NCBI GenBank assembly: GCA_029259745.1
Contig: JAJDEO010000011.1
Span: 1-57,474, forward strand
Direction of reading: 5' to 3'
DNA: 57,474 nt
From: Planctomycetota bacterium
GTDB lineage: Bacteria > Planctomycetota > B15-G4
Shown: piece by piece, positions 1-8,288 of the stretch
Numbering within the stretch: the first letter of the stretch is position 1
Layout: the number at the start of each line of letters is the position of its first letter
Made by a program: the position numbers and the translations under genes
The notes under the pieces: generated by a model
Told to the model about the DNA's origin: nothing
Seen by the model: the letters and a program-made list of their open reading frames with translations, nothing else
Databases searched by the model: none

Positions 1-147
1 CGCTGCGAAAGCCCCGACGACTCCCAACGCGCGATCATCCGCTGCATCTCCGACGCTCGTGACATCGCTCTTCTCCGAGAAGTGAGCGAGCAGCATCGTC
101 ATCGCCGAGAGTCACGCAAGATGGGACGGCCGGACGCTTACTGTTAA
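1..147 (+). CDS. 3' end of an unknown gene (partial, enters from left edge)
   Basis: An open frame runs from the window edge to a TAA at 145-147, and its first ~90 bases have the strong GC third-position bias of local coding DNA. It encodes the last 48 residues of a protein rich in Arg, His and Glu. No family is recognised. The final seven residues (MGRPDAY) are encoded by a sequence also found at the outer end of the IS66-like element at 55419. The frame therefore probably ends inside a transposon terminus, and the gene may belong to an IS66-like element lying left of the window. The opposite strand is also open here, so the coding strand is not certain. Confidence 0.3.
   Translation, partial: RCESPDDSQRAIIRCISDARDIALLREVSEQHRHRRESRKMGRPDAYC
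121..141 (-). repeat. Terminal repeat of an IS66-like element (outer end)
   Basis: Read on the minus strand from 141, the sequence starts GTAAGCGTCC and continues for 21 bases that match the terminus at 55419-55439 except for one base. GTAAGCG is the typical start of IS66-family inverted repeats. This suggests that another IS66-like copy ends here and extends beyond the left edge. Confidence 0.5.
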
Positions 148-306
148 CGGGCTACGATCGGGTCATGTCGACTGTGCCTCCCGTAAACTCGGACGCGCTA
201 ACCACCACGGGTTTCGTCGACGGTAACGCGGGTTGTCCCCCACGATCTGATTACCCGCCAGATGGCCGCGTAAGCGCACTTCGTCGGATGCATGCACCAA
301 CGCCCC
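142..306. mobile_element. Nested relics: IS-A leader, IS-A left end, IS-C left end
   Basis: Three fragments lie head to tail. Bases ~145-169 match the IS-A leader and transposase start (CTACGATCGGG..ATGTCG). From 171 there is a fresh IS-A left end (TGTGCCTCCCGTAAACTCGG) continuing to about 247 with the conserved GTCGACGGTAAC block. Bases ~248-306 match, in reverse orientation, the left end of the IS5-like element IS-C found at 50540-50598 (GGCGTTGGTGCATG). No fragment can encode a transposase. This is an insertion hot spot with serial truncation. Confidence 0.6.
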
Positions 307-348
307 AGGATCCACCTGAGAAGATCAATGCTAGAGAGCATAGGGCGA

Positions 349-1680
349 TCACCGACCTACAGCATTGTCTCGATCCTGCTTTGCAATCGACCTAACACTT
401 CCGTGAAGGCGGCGAAGCATCAATGGGTTCTCGTCATACATGTTGATGGCGACGATGCGAGCTTGGCGCTTTCTGGAGCCAATGCGTGAGACGAAGGAGA
501 GGAAGTCCATCTCGTCTCGGTAGCTACGGAGAAGCCAGCAATCGTCTAACGTGCGCACTGCGTTCAACCAGTCATTGAGCGCATCAGCTCTCTTCGGGGG
601 CGCGGCATCTTGCCAATGTGCGACAGCCGCGCGAAACCTTCGCTGATCTCGCATGACTTTGAGAGCATAGAAAGTCACGGCCGTGAGCATCCCCACGCCC
701 AAGGCGCTGTATGCGGTAGCCATCGACGACGCGCCGTCGGGCAAGCCACCGAAGCGGCTGAACGGCGTGAGTTCGTCGATCGCAGCAAGGAAGACACTAT
801 CAAGAGTCATCCGTATGTACGCAAATGGTTCGAGCCCATCTGGAAAACCTACGTGGTTAGATGCCAATAGTGGAAGCGCAAAGACAACAACCATCACTCT
901 CACTGCGACACGAGACACTCCGACCACTGCGCCCTGGGCGGCATCCTCAAGCCGACCAAGGGAAAGACACGGTGGCATTCCTAGCGCATCCGCGGCAGGT
1001 GTCACTGTCATGAGCGCGCGAGTGTTACGCTCCGCCAAAGCCAAGAAGCAGTACACGGCGAGGTTGGTGAATAGGAACCAGAGAGATCCATCTGCGGGAT
1101 GGCCGGTTGCACTGAGCGCTAAGGCCGAAGCGATAGGCGGCAGTGCATGAGCGGCATACTTGATATCCTGGTGGACCAGGGCTGCCCATACGGCAACGCC
1201 GCACAGAACCACTGATACTATGTTCATTGTCTCGAGGTGCTTGTCATGCGCATCTGCGAGATACCAACAAGCGGGTCCGGCCGCCGCGAAAAGAACACGG
1301 AATGTTGTTGCAACAAGACGCGCGGAGGGCTCGCTTGTGCGTTGAAAGACTCGAGACTCCACCCCTTCGACCAGTTGGCGAATTGGATCAAGTGTTAAAG
1401 GTGCACCACCGATCGCCACTACTGGTACTTTTAACGCCATCCACAATCGATGGAGCCATGAGCCCTTCCATCTGGCGAGGTTCGTTTCAAGAAGCGGCGC
1501 CGCCCCGAACACGAGTAGATACCATGGCACACCCCCGAACGTGACAATAGCGAAGATGGCAGTCGTCACGAGTGCGCAAAGGAAGAGTTGAGGGCCGATG
1601 ATGCAGAAAATCTGAGTGATCGACGCATCGTACTTCCTTAACCAGTTGAAGCGCGCTGCAACGAGGTCTACAAGGGTCAA
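349..1680 (-). CDS. Multi-pass membrane protein of unknown function
   Basis: 443 residues from a TTG start at 1680, chosen because GGAG lies seven bases upstream. Several hydrophobic stretches are visible: around residues 27-60 (IIGPQLFLCALVTTAIFAIV and following), 125-160, 170-225, 255-275 and 325-345. A positively charged cytoplasmic-type tail of ~90 residues follows. No catalytic motif or known family is recognised, and no neighbour gives a functional context. The upstream side carries only mobile-element relics and a repeat. An inner-membrane location is inferred from hydropathy alone. Confidence 0.65.
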   Translation of the reverse strand: MTLVDLVAARFNWLRKYDASITQIFCIIGPQLFLCALVTTAIFAIVTFGGVPWYLLVFGAAPLLETNLARWKGSWLHRLWMALKVPVVAIGGAPLTLDPIRQLVEGVESRVFQRTSEPSARLVATTFRVLFAAAGPACWYLADAHDKHLETMNIVSVVLCGVAVWAALVHQDIKYAAHALPPIASALALSATGHPADGSLWFLFTNLAVYCFLALAERNTRALMTVTPAADALGMPPCLSLGRLEDAAQGAVVGVSRVAVRVMVVVFALPLLASNHVGFPDGLEPFAYIRMTLDSVFLAAIDELTPFSRFGGLPDGASSMATAYSALGVGMLTAVTFYALKVMRDQRRFRAAVAHWQDAAPPKRADALNDWLNAVRTLDDCWLLRSYRDEMDFLSFVSRIGSRKRQARIVAINMYDENPLMLRRLHGSVRSIAKQDRDNAVGR

Positions 1681-1997
1681 TGTATCGCTCCACCGTGAGT
1701 CAAGAAGGCATCACACGATCTGAGCAAGGGATCACGCCTTCTTCTGAGCAGCCCTCTGTCGTTCTATCCCATGCGCCCAGCTTATTGCTAAAGCGGCGAG
1801 GGCGGTTTCTCGCTTCATGCGACGGAGGGTGTGGTTTTCGTCGACGGTAACCCAGGCCGGATGAGGAGACACTCGGCGCAGCAGGCGGAGAGACTCGTGG
1901 GCTCCGTCAGCATCCGCTGAGGCCCCGTCACCCCCGTCCACCGAGGGCTCGCACTCCCGGTCACCCGCCCCCACGGCCCTCTTCCCGAGAGCCAGCA
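1681..1997. other. Gene-free stretch with a degenerate IS-A/MITE fragment
   Basis: No convincing gene. Bases ~1828-1930 contain the IS-A left-end block GTCGACGGTAACCCAGGCC and the motif GTCAGCATCCGCTGAGG. Both occur in the same order in the MITE-like copy at 23716-24021, so this is probably a decayed copy of that type. The rest shows nothing recognisable. Confidence 0.4.
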
Positions 1998-2305
1998 GAG
2001 CCTGGCATTCGAAGTTCGCGATCGGTCCTGGCCGCACACCCGCTCAGGACGCTACAAACCCACTTCACGGATCGTCGATTCTCGCACGATATCCCAACGC
2101 ATCGCCCGATCCACGCACCCCGCCAAACCGGCTCTCGCGCTCGATTTGCAACCGTGGTTCCCCGGGCGGGACCGTTTTGCAAACCCAGGATCGAGCCGGA
2201 AACAGGCGTTTCGAGGGCAAGTAGCGATGGCCCTACGCGGCGCGGCCCGTTTGCAGGGTCCGGGGCGATACCGGGCGGGACCGATTCAAACGGTTGTCGC
2301 TGCGT
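1998..2305 (+). repeat. ~300-bp dispersed repeat, copy 1
   Basis: This stretch is repeated, same orientation and colinear, at 19403-19705. Both begin GAGCCTGGCATTCGAAGTTC, contain ACCGTGGTTCCCCGG and TAGCGATGGCCCTACGC, and end in a purine-rich GGGCGGGAC/GGCGGGAAC segment. Differences are scattered substitutions plus a few short indels, and no frame stays conserved, so it looks non-coding. It contains GGTTCCCCGGGCGGGACCG and several short palindromic blocks. No IS end of the other families is present at its borders. It may be a MITE or another repetitive element family. Confidence 0.7.
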
Positions 2306-2332
2306 GCCGCCGATAACAGGCTTTGCCATTCC

Positions 2333-2360
2333 TTGACAACACCCCCACCTCGTCTACTCT
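2333..2360 (+). promoter_or_regulatory. Promoter of the parDE pair, probably leaderless
   Basis: TTGACA at 2333-2338 and TACTCT at 2355-2360 are separated by 16 bases. The ParD start codon follows the -10 box by only seven bases and no Shine-Dalgarno is visible, so the mRNA would start at or just before the ATG. Confidence 0.55.
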
Positions 2361-2367
2361 CGACAGC

Positions 2368-2640
2368 ATGAACGTCTCGCTCACCAACGACCTCGCCGAA
2401 CTCGTCCGCCGAAAGGTCGAGTCCGGACTGTACGCCTCGGCCAGCGAGGTGATCCGCGATGCCCTGCGGCTCCTCGCCCAGCAGGACCACCTCAACGCGA
2501 TCCGTGAGGAGGAGCTCCGCAAACAGATCGCGCAGGGGGTACGCAGCGCCGAAGAAGGCCCCCTCATCGACGGAGACGAGGCGTTCGACCGACTCGAAGC
2601 GCGGATCCGGCAGCTCGAACAGGAGCGCCCCGGCGAGTGA
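2368..2640 (+). CDS. parD: ParD-family antitoxin (type II toxin-antitoxin)
   Basis: 90 residues, the usual length of ParD. The N-terminal part (NVSLTNDLAELVRRKVESGL) and the segment YASASEVIRDALRLL form the ribbon-helix-helix DNA-binding fold of the family. The acidic helical C-terminal half (EEELRKQIAQGVRSAEEG) is the part that wraps the toxin in known ParDE complexes. It overlaps the toxin start by four bases (GTGA). By family knowledge ParD neutralises ParE and, alone or with it, represses the operon promoter. The start at 2368 is preferred because the promoter -10 box ends at 2360. Confidence 0.9.
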   Translation: MNVSLTNDLAELVRRKVESGLYASASEVIRDALRLLAQQDHLNAIREEELRKQIAQGVRSAEEGPLIDGDEAFDRLEARIRQLEQERPGE

Positions 2641-2927
2641 CTCGCTACTTCCTGAGTCGGGACGCGGACGCTGACCTCAAGGACATCGTCGAGTTCATCG
2701 CGACGGACAGTCCTCGTGCCGCACGGAAGGTCCTGGCCGACCTGCGCGCGGCGATGGACCGCCTTGTTGAACTCCCGATGGTCGGACATCAACGCCCGGG
2801 CGTGCCCGGCGATCTGCGGCTCTGGTCGGTGCACTCGTACCTCGTGGTCTATCGACCGCAGTCCGAGCCTCTTGTCATCGTCCGAGTCCTGAGCGGGTAT
2901 CGCGACCTTGAGCGCCTGCTGAGCTGA
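2637..2927 (+). CDS. parE: ParE/RelE-superfamily toxin
   Basis: 96 residues from a GTG start overlapping the antitoxin stop. The sequence follows the ParE pattern: N-terminal YFLSRDADADLKDIVEFIA, a long helix with Arg/Ala-rich turns, the GHQRPGVPGDLRLWSVHSYLVVYR core beta-sheet, and the C-terminal VLSGYRDLERLL. Characterised ParE proteins poison DNA gyrase, while RelE relatives cleave mRNA. The residues seen fit ParE better (no RelE-type catalytic Arg/Tyr cluster was recognised). The pair is complete and may stabilise this repeat-rich region. Confidence 0.9.
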   Translation: MTRYFLSRDADADLKDIVEFIATDSPRAARKVLADLRAAMDRLVELPMVGHQRPGVPGDLRLWSVHSYLVVYRPQSEPLVIVRVLSGYRDLERLLS

Positions 2928-2949
2928 GGCGATCGGCGATGCTGCGGCG

Positions 2950-3108
2950 ATCGAGCGACTACGATCACGAGCTGTCGACCCTCACCCACGTCTTGTTCGC
3001 GCTGCGCGCGCTCGCAGACCGCCGCCGGCTTCCCCTTGAGAGCCTCGCCCTCCGCGAGCAGCTCGCCGCACTGCGACGCTCGGTTGGGCACCAAGGTCGA
3101 AGTCTGAC
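2950..3108 (+). pseudogene. 5' fragment of an IS-A transposase
   Basis: Translation gives LTHVLFALRALADRRR followed by LESLALREQLAALRRSV, matching residues ~4-40 of the intact IS-A transposases at 7057 and 29514. The upstream CTACGATCACGAG matches the IS-A leader. Similarity ends near 3105 and the downstream frame is unrelated. Neither terminal repeat is present. It is an old truncated insertion. Confidence 0.7.
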
Positions 3109-3470
3109 CGCGATTCGCGCGAGACTCCGCTCATCGTGGACCCTTGCGGCATCGGCCTGGCGGCCGCGGGTGAGGGACACGCGGCGCGAGATGCCGGGCT
3201 CGCGCATCTCGTCGAGCGCGGCGATGGCGTCCTACCACGAGCGGTCTACGGGGACGAGCAAGCCCATCACCTCACAGTCCTGTGCCACCTACGCGCGGGG
3301 GCCGCCGCTGCCGTCGACGTCCTTCGTCACCTCCCCGAACGTCACGCCTTCCTTCATGAGCACGAGTGACGTCATCATCCACGTCGACCCTCCGCCCGTT
3401 CCGATCACGCCTTCGCTGGGAACCTCGCGTACGGCGTCGGCCTGGCCCAAGCCGCCCTATATCACTGTCG
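3109..3470 (-). pseudogene. Possible decayed gene of unknown identity
   Basis: On the minus strand one frame has the GC-rich third-position bias of real genes and reads as protein-like sequence (MKEGVTFGEVTKDVDGSGG, then DAIAALDEMREPGISRRVSL), but it is interrupted by two TAG codons and has no start. No family is recognised. It could be a remnant of a chromosomal gene broken by the neighbouring IS-A insertion. It could also be chance in GC-rich DNA. Confidence 0.25.
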
Positions 3471-3472
3471 AA

Positions 3473-3501
3473 TTGACAGACAGTCACATCTGCACTACGA
3501 T
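3473..3501 (+). promoter_or_regulatory. Sigma70-type promoter of the beta-helix protein
   Basis: TTGACA (3473-3478), a 17-base spacer, then TACGAT (3496-3501). It lies in an unusually AT-rich patch 76 bases before the ATG at 3578, which has GGAG nine bases upstream. Confidence 0.6.
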
Positions 3502-3577
3502 CAAACTACATTAAGGGAAGAAATACGGCGGGCTGCGATCGCGTGACTGCACTCGAATACCTATACCGGAGAAGAAG

Positions 3578-5254
3578 ATGAATCAGCATATCCCCGCCTG
3601 CTTGATCGCGGCCGCGCTATCCATTTTGGGTGTGCGTAGTGATGCGGCAACTGCACTTACGACGACTACGTACTACGTCGATGCGGAAAGTGGAGACGAC
3701 ACAGACGCTGGCACCTCCGCGCTTCCCTTCAAGACGATCAGCCGCGGGCTTGTTGCTGCGGCATCGACCTCCGGGGACGTCGAGGTCCGGCTTCGAGCCG
3801 GCAACTACACGCAAGCTCACGAGACGAGCTATACGGGCGGCGGCTACCCGCTCTCTGTTACCGACGACGTGACGCTTGTAGCCGATAATTCGACTCCCGC
3901 GAACTGGCCTCGCATCGGCGGGGACATCGACGACGGTTCGGTCGAGCAACTCTTCCTGGTCGATGCTTCGACGACGAATCGGCAGGACATCTCATTCACG
4001 AGGCTCTACTTCGTGGGCGAAGATAGTACGGGTAAGGATGCACCAAGCGCGGTCCGTGTCGTGGTCGGCTCAGAAAAGCGAGTCAACCGCGCGTTCATGG
4101 ATGAATGCACGATAGAGCGCTCAGAGATGAACGCGTCGGGCGCCAGTGGCCGTCCGGCGATCGCGATAGAAACCGCAACAACCGCGTCCGATTTGACGTC
4201 GACGTTTTCCATTTCGGATACGACGATCTACGCGACCGAACGGGGTGGCATCGAATACACCGTTGGCGACACGACCGACGGTTCCGCGGCGCCCGCCTAC
4301 TCTATACGTGACACGGAGATCTTGCTCGAGGGGGGCGATTCAGCAGAGTTCGGATTGCGCTTTACTGTAAATAGTGGGGAGGATGGTCGGTTCAAGTTCT
4401 TCATCCGCAATCTTCTTGTAGATGGATCTGATTCCACCGAAGACTTTGATTACGGGATCGACTTCGATCTCGTGGCGGGCGGCGGAGAGAACCCCCGAAT
4501 CTTGGCGGGGACGTACGTTCGTGACTGTGAGATCCGCGGATGCGCGAAAAGCGGCTTCAGGATTTCGGCGGATGGTACCGGAAGTGGTACTCCCAATCTC
4601 GCATTCTTGGACGTGTCAGCGAATCTGATCATCGATTGCGGCGGCGCGGCTCTCGAACTCGACTTCAATGCACCAGCAAGTCCCGACCCCACCAAGAACT
4701 CCTACATCAACGCCCCACTCTTCAATAACATTTTTGTGGGGTGTGAGTACGGCGTTCACTATCGCGACTTCGACGAGAACTCTACTCCTCAAGTCGACCA
4801 TATCCACAACACAATCGCGGACAACGACAGCTTCAGCTACTTCTTCGAGGGCGACATCGGTACGGGAGGGGGTGGCCCTCATCCAGATGTGATCGCGAAC
4901 AGTATCGTGTATGGGAACAACGGAGGCGGCGATCAGTACGACATTAATGAAGACTGGTCCCCGGATGTCGATACGGATATCACCGACTCTTGCTGGCAGC
5001 TTCTGTTCACGTCAAGTCCTTGTGATTCCGACCCGACGAGTGACGGCAACATCACCTGCGACCCGCTCTTCGTGAGTCCATCGACTGATGACTACCATCT
5101 GCTGAGCACGTCTCCTTGTGTTGATGCCGGGGACGCATCTCTCGCAAGTCTCCCCGCGGAAGACTTCGACGGTGACGATCGCGAGATCGACGGCGATGGG
5201 ACGAATGGCGATGAGCCCGACATCGGCGCCGACGAGTATGATCCGAATGCGTGA
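3578..5254 (+). CDS. Secreted right-handed beta-helix protein (choice-of-anchor Q type)
   Basis: 558 residues. A signal peptide (MNQHIPACLIAAALSILGV, cleavage near the SDA-A of residues 21-24) precedes the segment TYYVDAESGDDTDAGTSALP and FKTISRGL, the classic start of DUF1565/beta-helix surface proteins. The middle repeats short IRDTEI/VRDCEIRG/VSANLIIDCGG coils typical of a parallel beta-helix. The end carries the HLLSTSPCVDAGD and DIGADEYDPNA signatures of the choice-of-anchor Q module. Such proteins are extracellular or outer-surface and some are carbohydrate-active, but no catalytic residues can be assigned. The next gene starts 28 bases downstream, so the two probably form an operon. 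Confidence 0.8.
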   Translation: MNQHIPACLIAAALSILGVRSDAATALTTTTYYVDAESGDDTDAGTSALPFKTISRGLVAAASTSGDVEVRLRAGNYTQAHETSYTGGGYPLSVTDDVTLVADNSTPANWPRIGGDIDDGSVEQLFLVDASTTNRQDISFTRLYFVGEDSTGKDAPSAVRVVVGSEKRVNRAFMDECTIERSEMNASGASGRPAIAIETATTASDLTSTFSISDTTIYATERGGIEYTVGDTTDGSAAPAYSIRDTEILLEGGDSAEFGLRFTVNSGEDGRFKFFIRNLLVDGSDSTEDFDYGIDFDLVAGGGENPRILAGTYVRDCEIRGCAKSGFRISADGTGSGTPNLAFLDVSANLIIDCGGAALELDFNAPASPDPTKNSYINAPLFNNIFVGCEYGVHYRDFDENSTPQVDHIHNTIADNDSFSYFFEGDIGTGGGGPHPDVIANSIVYGNNGGGDQYDINEDWSPDVDTDITDSCWQLLFTSSPCDSDPTSDGNITCDPLFVSPSTDDYHLLSTSPCVDAGDASLASLPAEDFDGDDREIDGDGTNGDEPDIGADEYDPNA

Positions 5255-5282
5255 TCGACCGAAGAACTCCAGGACAGACATC

Positions 5283-6941
5283 ATGCGGCTCGCCATCACC
5301 TTTATTCTTTTCGCGTCGTTCGTCGCGGCCGAAGACCCGCGTCTCCTCGTCGTGGGTCAGCCCGTGTTTGATGGGGAGATCACGCTGTACGTCGTCGACG
5401 AGGATGACGTGGGCGCGACGCCTTTGCTCGCGGTGGGTCTCGACCCTTTGCTCGCGCCGCTGTCGTCGTCGAAGGGTGACTACTGGATCGGGTCGCTCGT
5501 GAGCCTGATCGGGCTGGGGCCGATTCCCTCGGGCGGGCGCCTCGATGTGCCCGCCATGCTCCCGCCCTTCGATGCTTCAGTCGCGGGCGTGCCGATCGTG
5601 TGTCAGGCGCTCGTGGGTGGAGCGCTCAGCAATCCCGCGACGGTGCCGCTCGACCCGCTCTATGCCGAGCCATCGCAGGCGACGATCGTGCTCTCGCCGA
5701 TCCTCGGAACGAGTGCCGAGTTCGGGGACCGACACGCCGTCGGAGATCTGGATGACGACGGGCATCTCGATCTCGCCGTCACGGCGTGGCGCGAAGAGGT
5801 GCAGGGCGAAATGTGGGCCGGCCAGGCCTACGTCCTCTTCGGACCCGATTTCTCGGCGTCGGTCACGATCTCCCCGAGCACATCGTATGACTTCGGGTTC
5901 TTCGGCACGAGCGCCGTGATCGAGGATCTCGACGGAGACGGCATCGATGACTTAATGATCGGAGAGCCGTTCCCTCAGGGCTCCACGTCTCCGTCGCCGT
6001 CGTTCCGACCGTCGATCCATGTCTATCTCGGTGGAGCCGCGTTCTCACCGACACCGTCGTTCTCGATCGAGGCTCCCGTGTCGAACATCGCGTACGCGAA
6101 CTTCGGGCGGTTCTTTGCGGTCGGCCACCTCGATGCGGACGGCGAGACCGATCTCGCCGCAAGTGTGTCATCCGCGTCCGTGGGCGGACTGGCGAAGGCG
6201 GGCCGAGTAGAGGTGTACCGCGGACCCGGCTTCACTTCCGTCGAGGTCGTGCAGAGCCCCGATCCACACGCCGACGACTTCTTCGGCTCACGAGTTGCCA
6301 TCGCGGACATCACGGGAGACGGTATCGAGGATCTCGTCGCGGGGAGCGGCCGTGAGGACTACGACGGCGAGGTGAACCTCGGGCGCATCCACGTCTTCGA
6401 AGGCCCGACGTTCACACACCTTCTCACGCTCGACAACCCGAACCCCCAAGGCTTCAACTCACGTTTCGGCGACGACCTCATCCTCGACGACTTCGACGCC
6501 GACGGTCTCGTTGACATCGCGACGGCTGACGATAATGGGCGTGCCTACATCTTCTGGGGGCCGGGTTTCGACGACCACGTGCTCATGGAGCATCCCGAGT
6601 TCAACACGGCGGCCGACGGCTTCGGCCTCTGGATGACCTCGGGCGACGTGAACGGCGACGGGCTGCGTGACCTGCTCGTGAGTGATGTGTTCAACGGTGA
6701 TCTCGACTGTCCGTCGCTGCCGCCTGAAGGTGTGATCTATGCTGCGCTTGGGCCGTACTTCTCGACGTTCCATCGCATCCGCGACAAGGCACCCGAGTGC
6801 GGCGCGCTCTTCGGCTGGCAGATGACCGTCGTCGACATCGACGGCGACGGTGAGATGGAGATTGTGTCCGGCGCCTCCAGCTCCGACATCGGCGGCTCCG
6901 GGAACGCCGGCCACGTCTCTATCTTCGATCTCGATCCGTGA
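5283..6941 (+). CDS. Secreted FG-GAP/integrin-alpha-like beta-propeller protein
   Basis: 552 residues from ATG 5283, chosen over an upstream in-frame start because it gives a clean signal peptide (MRLAITFILFASFVAA). An N-terminal ~140-residue domain of unknown type is followed by about seven FG-GAP/VCBS repeats with calcium-binding DxDxDG loops: DLDDDGHLDLAV, DLDGDGIDDLMI, HLDADGETDLAA, DITGDGIEDLVA, DFDADGLVDIAT, DVNGDGLRDLLV and DIDGDGEMEIVS. This predicts a seven-bladed, calcium-dependent extracellular propeller. It is probably co-transcribed with the beta-helix gene. IS-A is inserted within a few bases of its stop codon. Confidence 0.85.
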   Translation: MRLAITFILFASFVAAEDPRLLVVGQPVFDGEITLYVVDEDDVGATPLLAVGLDPLLAPLSSSKGDYWIGSLVSLIGLGPIPSGGRLDVPAMLPPFDASVAGVPIVCQALVGGALSNPATVPLDPLYAEPSQATIVLSPILGTSAEFGDRHAVGDLDDDGHLDLAVTAWREEVQGEMWAGQAYVLFGPDFSASVTISPSTSYDFGFFGTSAVIEDLDGDGIDDLMIGEPFPQGSTSPSPSFRPSIHVYLGGAAFSPTPSFSIEAPVSNIAYANFGRFFAVGHLDADGETDLAASVSSASVGGLAKAGRVEVYRGPGFTSVEVVQSPDPHADDFFGSRVAIADITGDGIEDLVAGSGREDYDGEVNLGRIHVFEGPTFTHLLTLDNPNPQGFNSRFGDDLILDDFDADGLVDIATADDNGRAYIFWGPGFDDHVLMEHPEFNTAADGFGLWMTSGDVNGDGLRDLLVSDVFNGDLDCPSLPPEGVIYAALGPYFSTFHRIRDKAPECGALFGWQMTVVDIDGDGEMEIVSGASSSDIGGSGNAGHVSIFDLDP

Positions 6942-6949
6942 GCTGTGCC

Positions 6950-8286
6950 TGTGCCTCCCGTAAACTCCAACGCGTTGCCCACCATGGGTTTACGTCGACG
7001 GTAACCGAGGCCTCATGAAACGCCAAGAGGGTCCGTGAGCGCGCTACGATCGGGCGATGTCGCCCCTCAGCCACGTCCTGTTCGCGGTGCGCGCGCTGCT
7101 TGCCGACCGCCGACGGCTCGCTCTGGAGAACATCGCCCTTCGCCAGCAGCTCGCCGTGCTCCGGCGCTCCGTCAAGCGCCCGAAGCTCGACGACCGCGAC
7201 CGCGTCTTCTGGATCGGCATGGTCCGCGCGCTCGACACCTGGCGCGAGACGCTGCTCATCGTGAAGCCCGACACCGTCGTGAAGTGGCACCGCGCGGGCT
7301 GGCGCGCGTACTGGCGACGGGCATCGAAGCCGAAGAAAGTCGGGCGTCCGGCGATCGGCTGGGAGCTGGTCGCGTTGATCAAGCGGCTGTCGCGTGAGAA
7401 CGCCCTCTGGGGCGCACCGCGGATCGCCGCCGAGTTGAAGGTGCTCGGGCATGACGTCGCCGAGACCACCGTCGCGAAGTACATGGTCAAACATCGGCCA
7501 GGCGACAGCAGCCAGACCTGGTCGACCTTCGTCCGCAATCACATGGCCGGCACGATCGCTTGCGACTTCTTCACCGTGCCGACCGTCGCGTTCAAGAACC
7601 TCTACGTGTTCGTCGTCTTGGACCACGGCTCGCGTCGAATCTTGAAGGTCGGCATCACCGAACATCCCACCGCCGAATGGACGGCTCAGCAGCTCGTTGA
7701 AGCTGTCGGCGATGAGGACACCCCTGACCTCACCCACCTCATCCGTGACCGCGACAAGATCTATGGCGACGTCTTCACTCGGAAGGCAGAGGCGCTCGGA
7801 CTTGAGGAGGTCGTGACGCCCAAGGCCAGCCCATGGTGCAACGGATACGCCGAGCGCGTCATCGGCACCATCCGACGCGAGTGCACCGATCACGTCATCC
7901 CGTTCGACGAGCGACACTTGCTGCGCCTCGTGAAGGAGTTCGCGGCTTACTACAACGCCGACCGCTGTCATCAATCGCTCGACGGGGACGCCCCCGTCAA
8001 ACGACGGCGATGGTCGGAAGCCGATGGAGACGTGACAGCTCGCCGTGTGCTTGGCGGGTTGCATCACGTCTACACACGCGCCGCCTGAGTCGTAGTCGGC
8101 GGTCAACGATCGAGCTTCGCGACAGACAGGGTCCGTCCGCGCACGCCCGCGATGCCAATTCGGCGCACTCAACCCGTCACCTCGACGTCCACGACACCAC
8201 TCATGACCGACGGCACCCATGCTAAAATCGGTCGAGTGCCACCATCAGGCACGCGGATGGAGTTTACGGGAGGGACGGTAGGCACA
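6950..8286 (+). mobile_element. IS-A copy 1, full length
   Basis: About 1.34 kb with one transposase gene. The left end reads TGTGCCTCCCGTAAACTCC. The right end, read inward, is TGTGCCTACCGTCCCTCCC followed by GTAAACTCC, so the termini are imperfect inverted repeats beginning TGTGCC. The leader has the family's conserved GTCGACGGTAAC and GCGCTACGATC blocks. The 3' region has the CATG(C/T)TAAAATCGG block seen in other copies. The element fits exactly between two gene ends, 3 bp from the stop codon of the leftward gene at 8289. No clear target duplication is seen. Confidence 0.85.
7057..8088 (+). CDS. IS-A transposase (integrase core, IS481/IS3-like)
   Basis: 343 residues, intact. An N-terminal helix-turn-helix-like region (ENIALRQQLAVLRRSVKRPK) and GAPRIAAELKVLGHDVAETTVAKYM precede the rve catalytic core with D170 (IACDFFTV), D231 (HLIRDRDKIYG) and E266 (GYAERVIGTIRREC). 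The C-terminal FAAYYNADRCHQSLDGDAP is typical of this group. It catalyses cut or copy transposition of IS-A by the DDE mechanism. The copy at 29514 is closely similar but clearly diverged along its length, so the two were not duplicated recently from one another. Confidence 0.9.
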   Translation: MSPLSHVLFAVRALLADRRRLALENIALRQQLAVLRRSVKRPKLDDRDRVFWIGMVRALDTWRETLLIVKPDTVVKWHRAGWRAYWRRASKPKKVGRPAIGWELVALIKRLSRENALWGAPRIAAELKVLGHDVAETTVAKYMVKHRPGDSSQTWSTFVRNHMAGTIACDFFTVPTVAFKNLYVFVVLDHGSRRILKVGITEHPTAEWTAQQLVEAVGDEDTPDLTHLIRDRDKIYGDVFTRKAEALGLEEVVTPKASPWCNGYAERVIGTIRRECTDHVIPFDERHLLRLVKEFAAYYNADRCHQSLDGDAPVKRRRWSEADGDVTARRVLGGLHHVYTRAA

Positions 8287-8288
8287 CC

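Noticed and set aside
2939..3514. A 191-codon rightward protein
   Set aside because: Only the first ~55 codons match the IS-A transposase; the rest is out-of-frame, Ser/Pro/Thr-rich noise.
5118..5282. Upstream start for the FG-GAP protein
   Set aside because: It overlaps the end of the beta-helix gene and would bury the obvious signal peptide that begins at 5283.
6919..8220. A 433-codon minus-strand frame across IS-A copy 1 (and a similar one at 29493-30692)
   Set aside because: Antisense image of the transposase, present in both copies only because the transposase sequence is conserved; no protein features.
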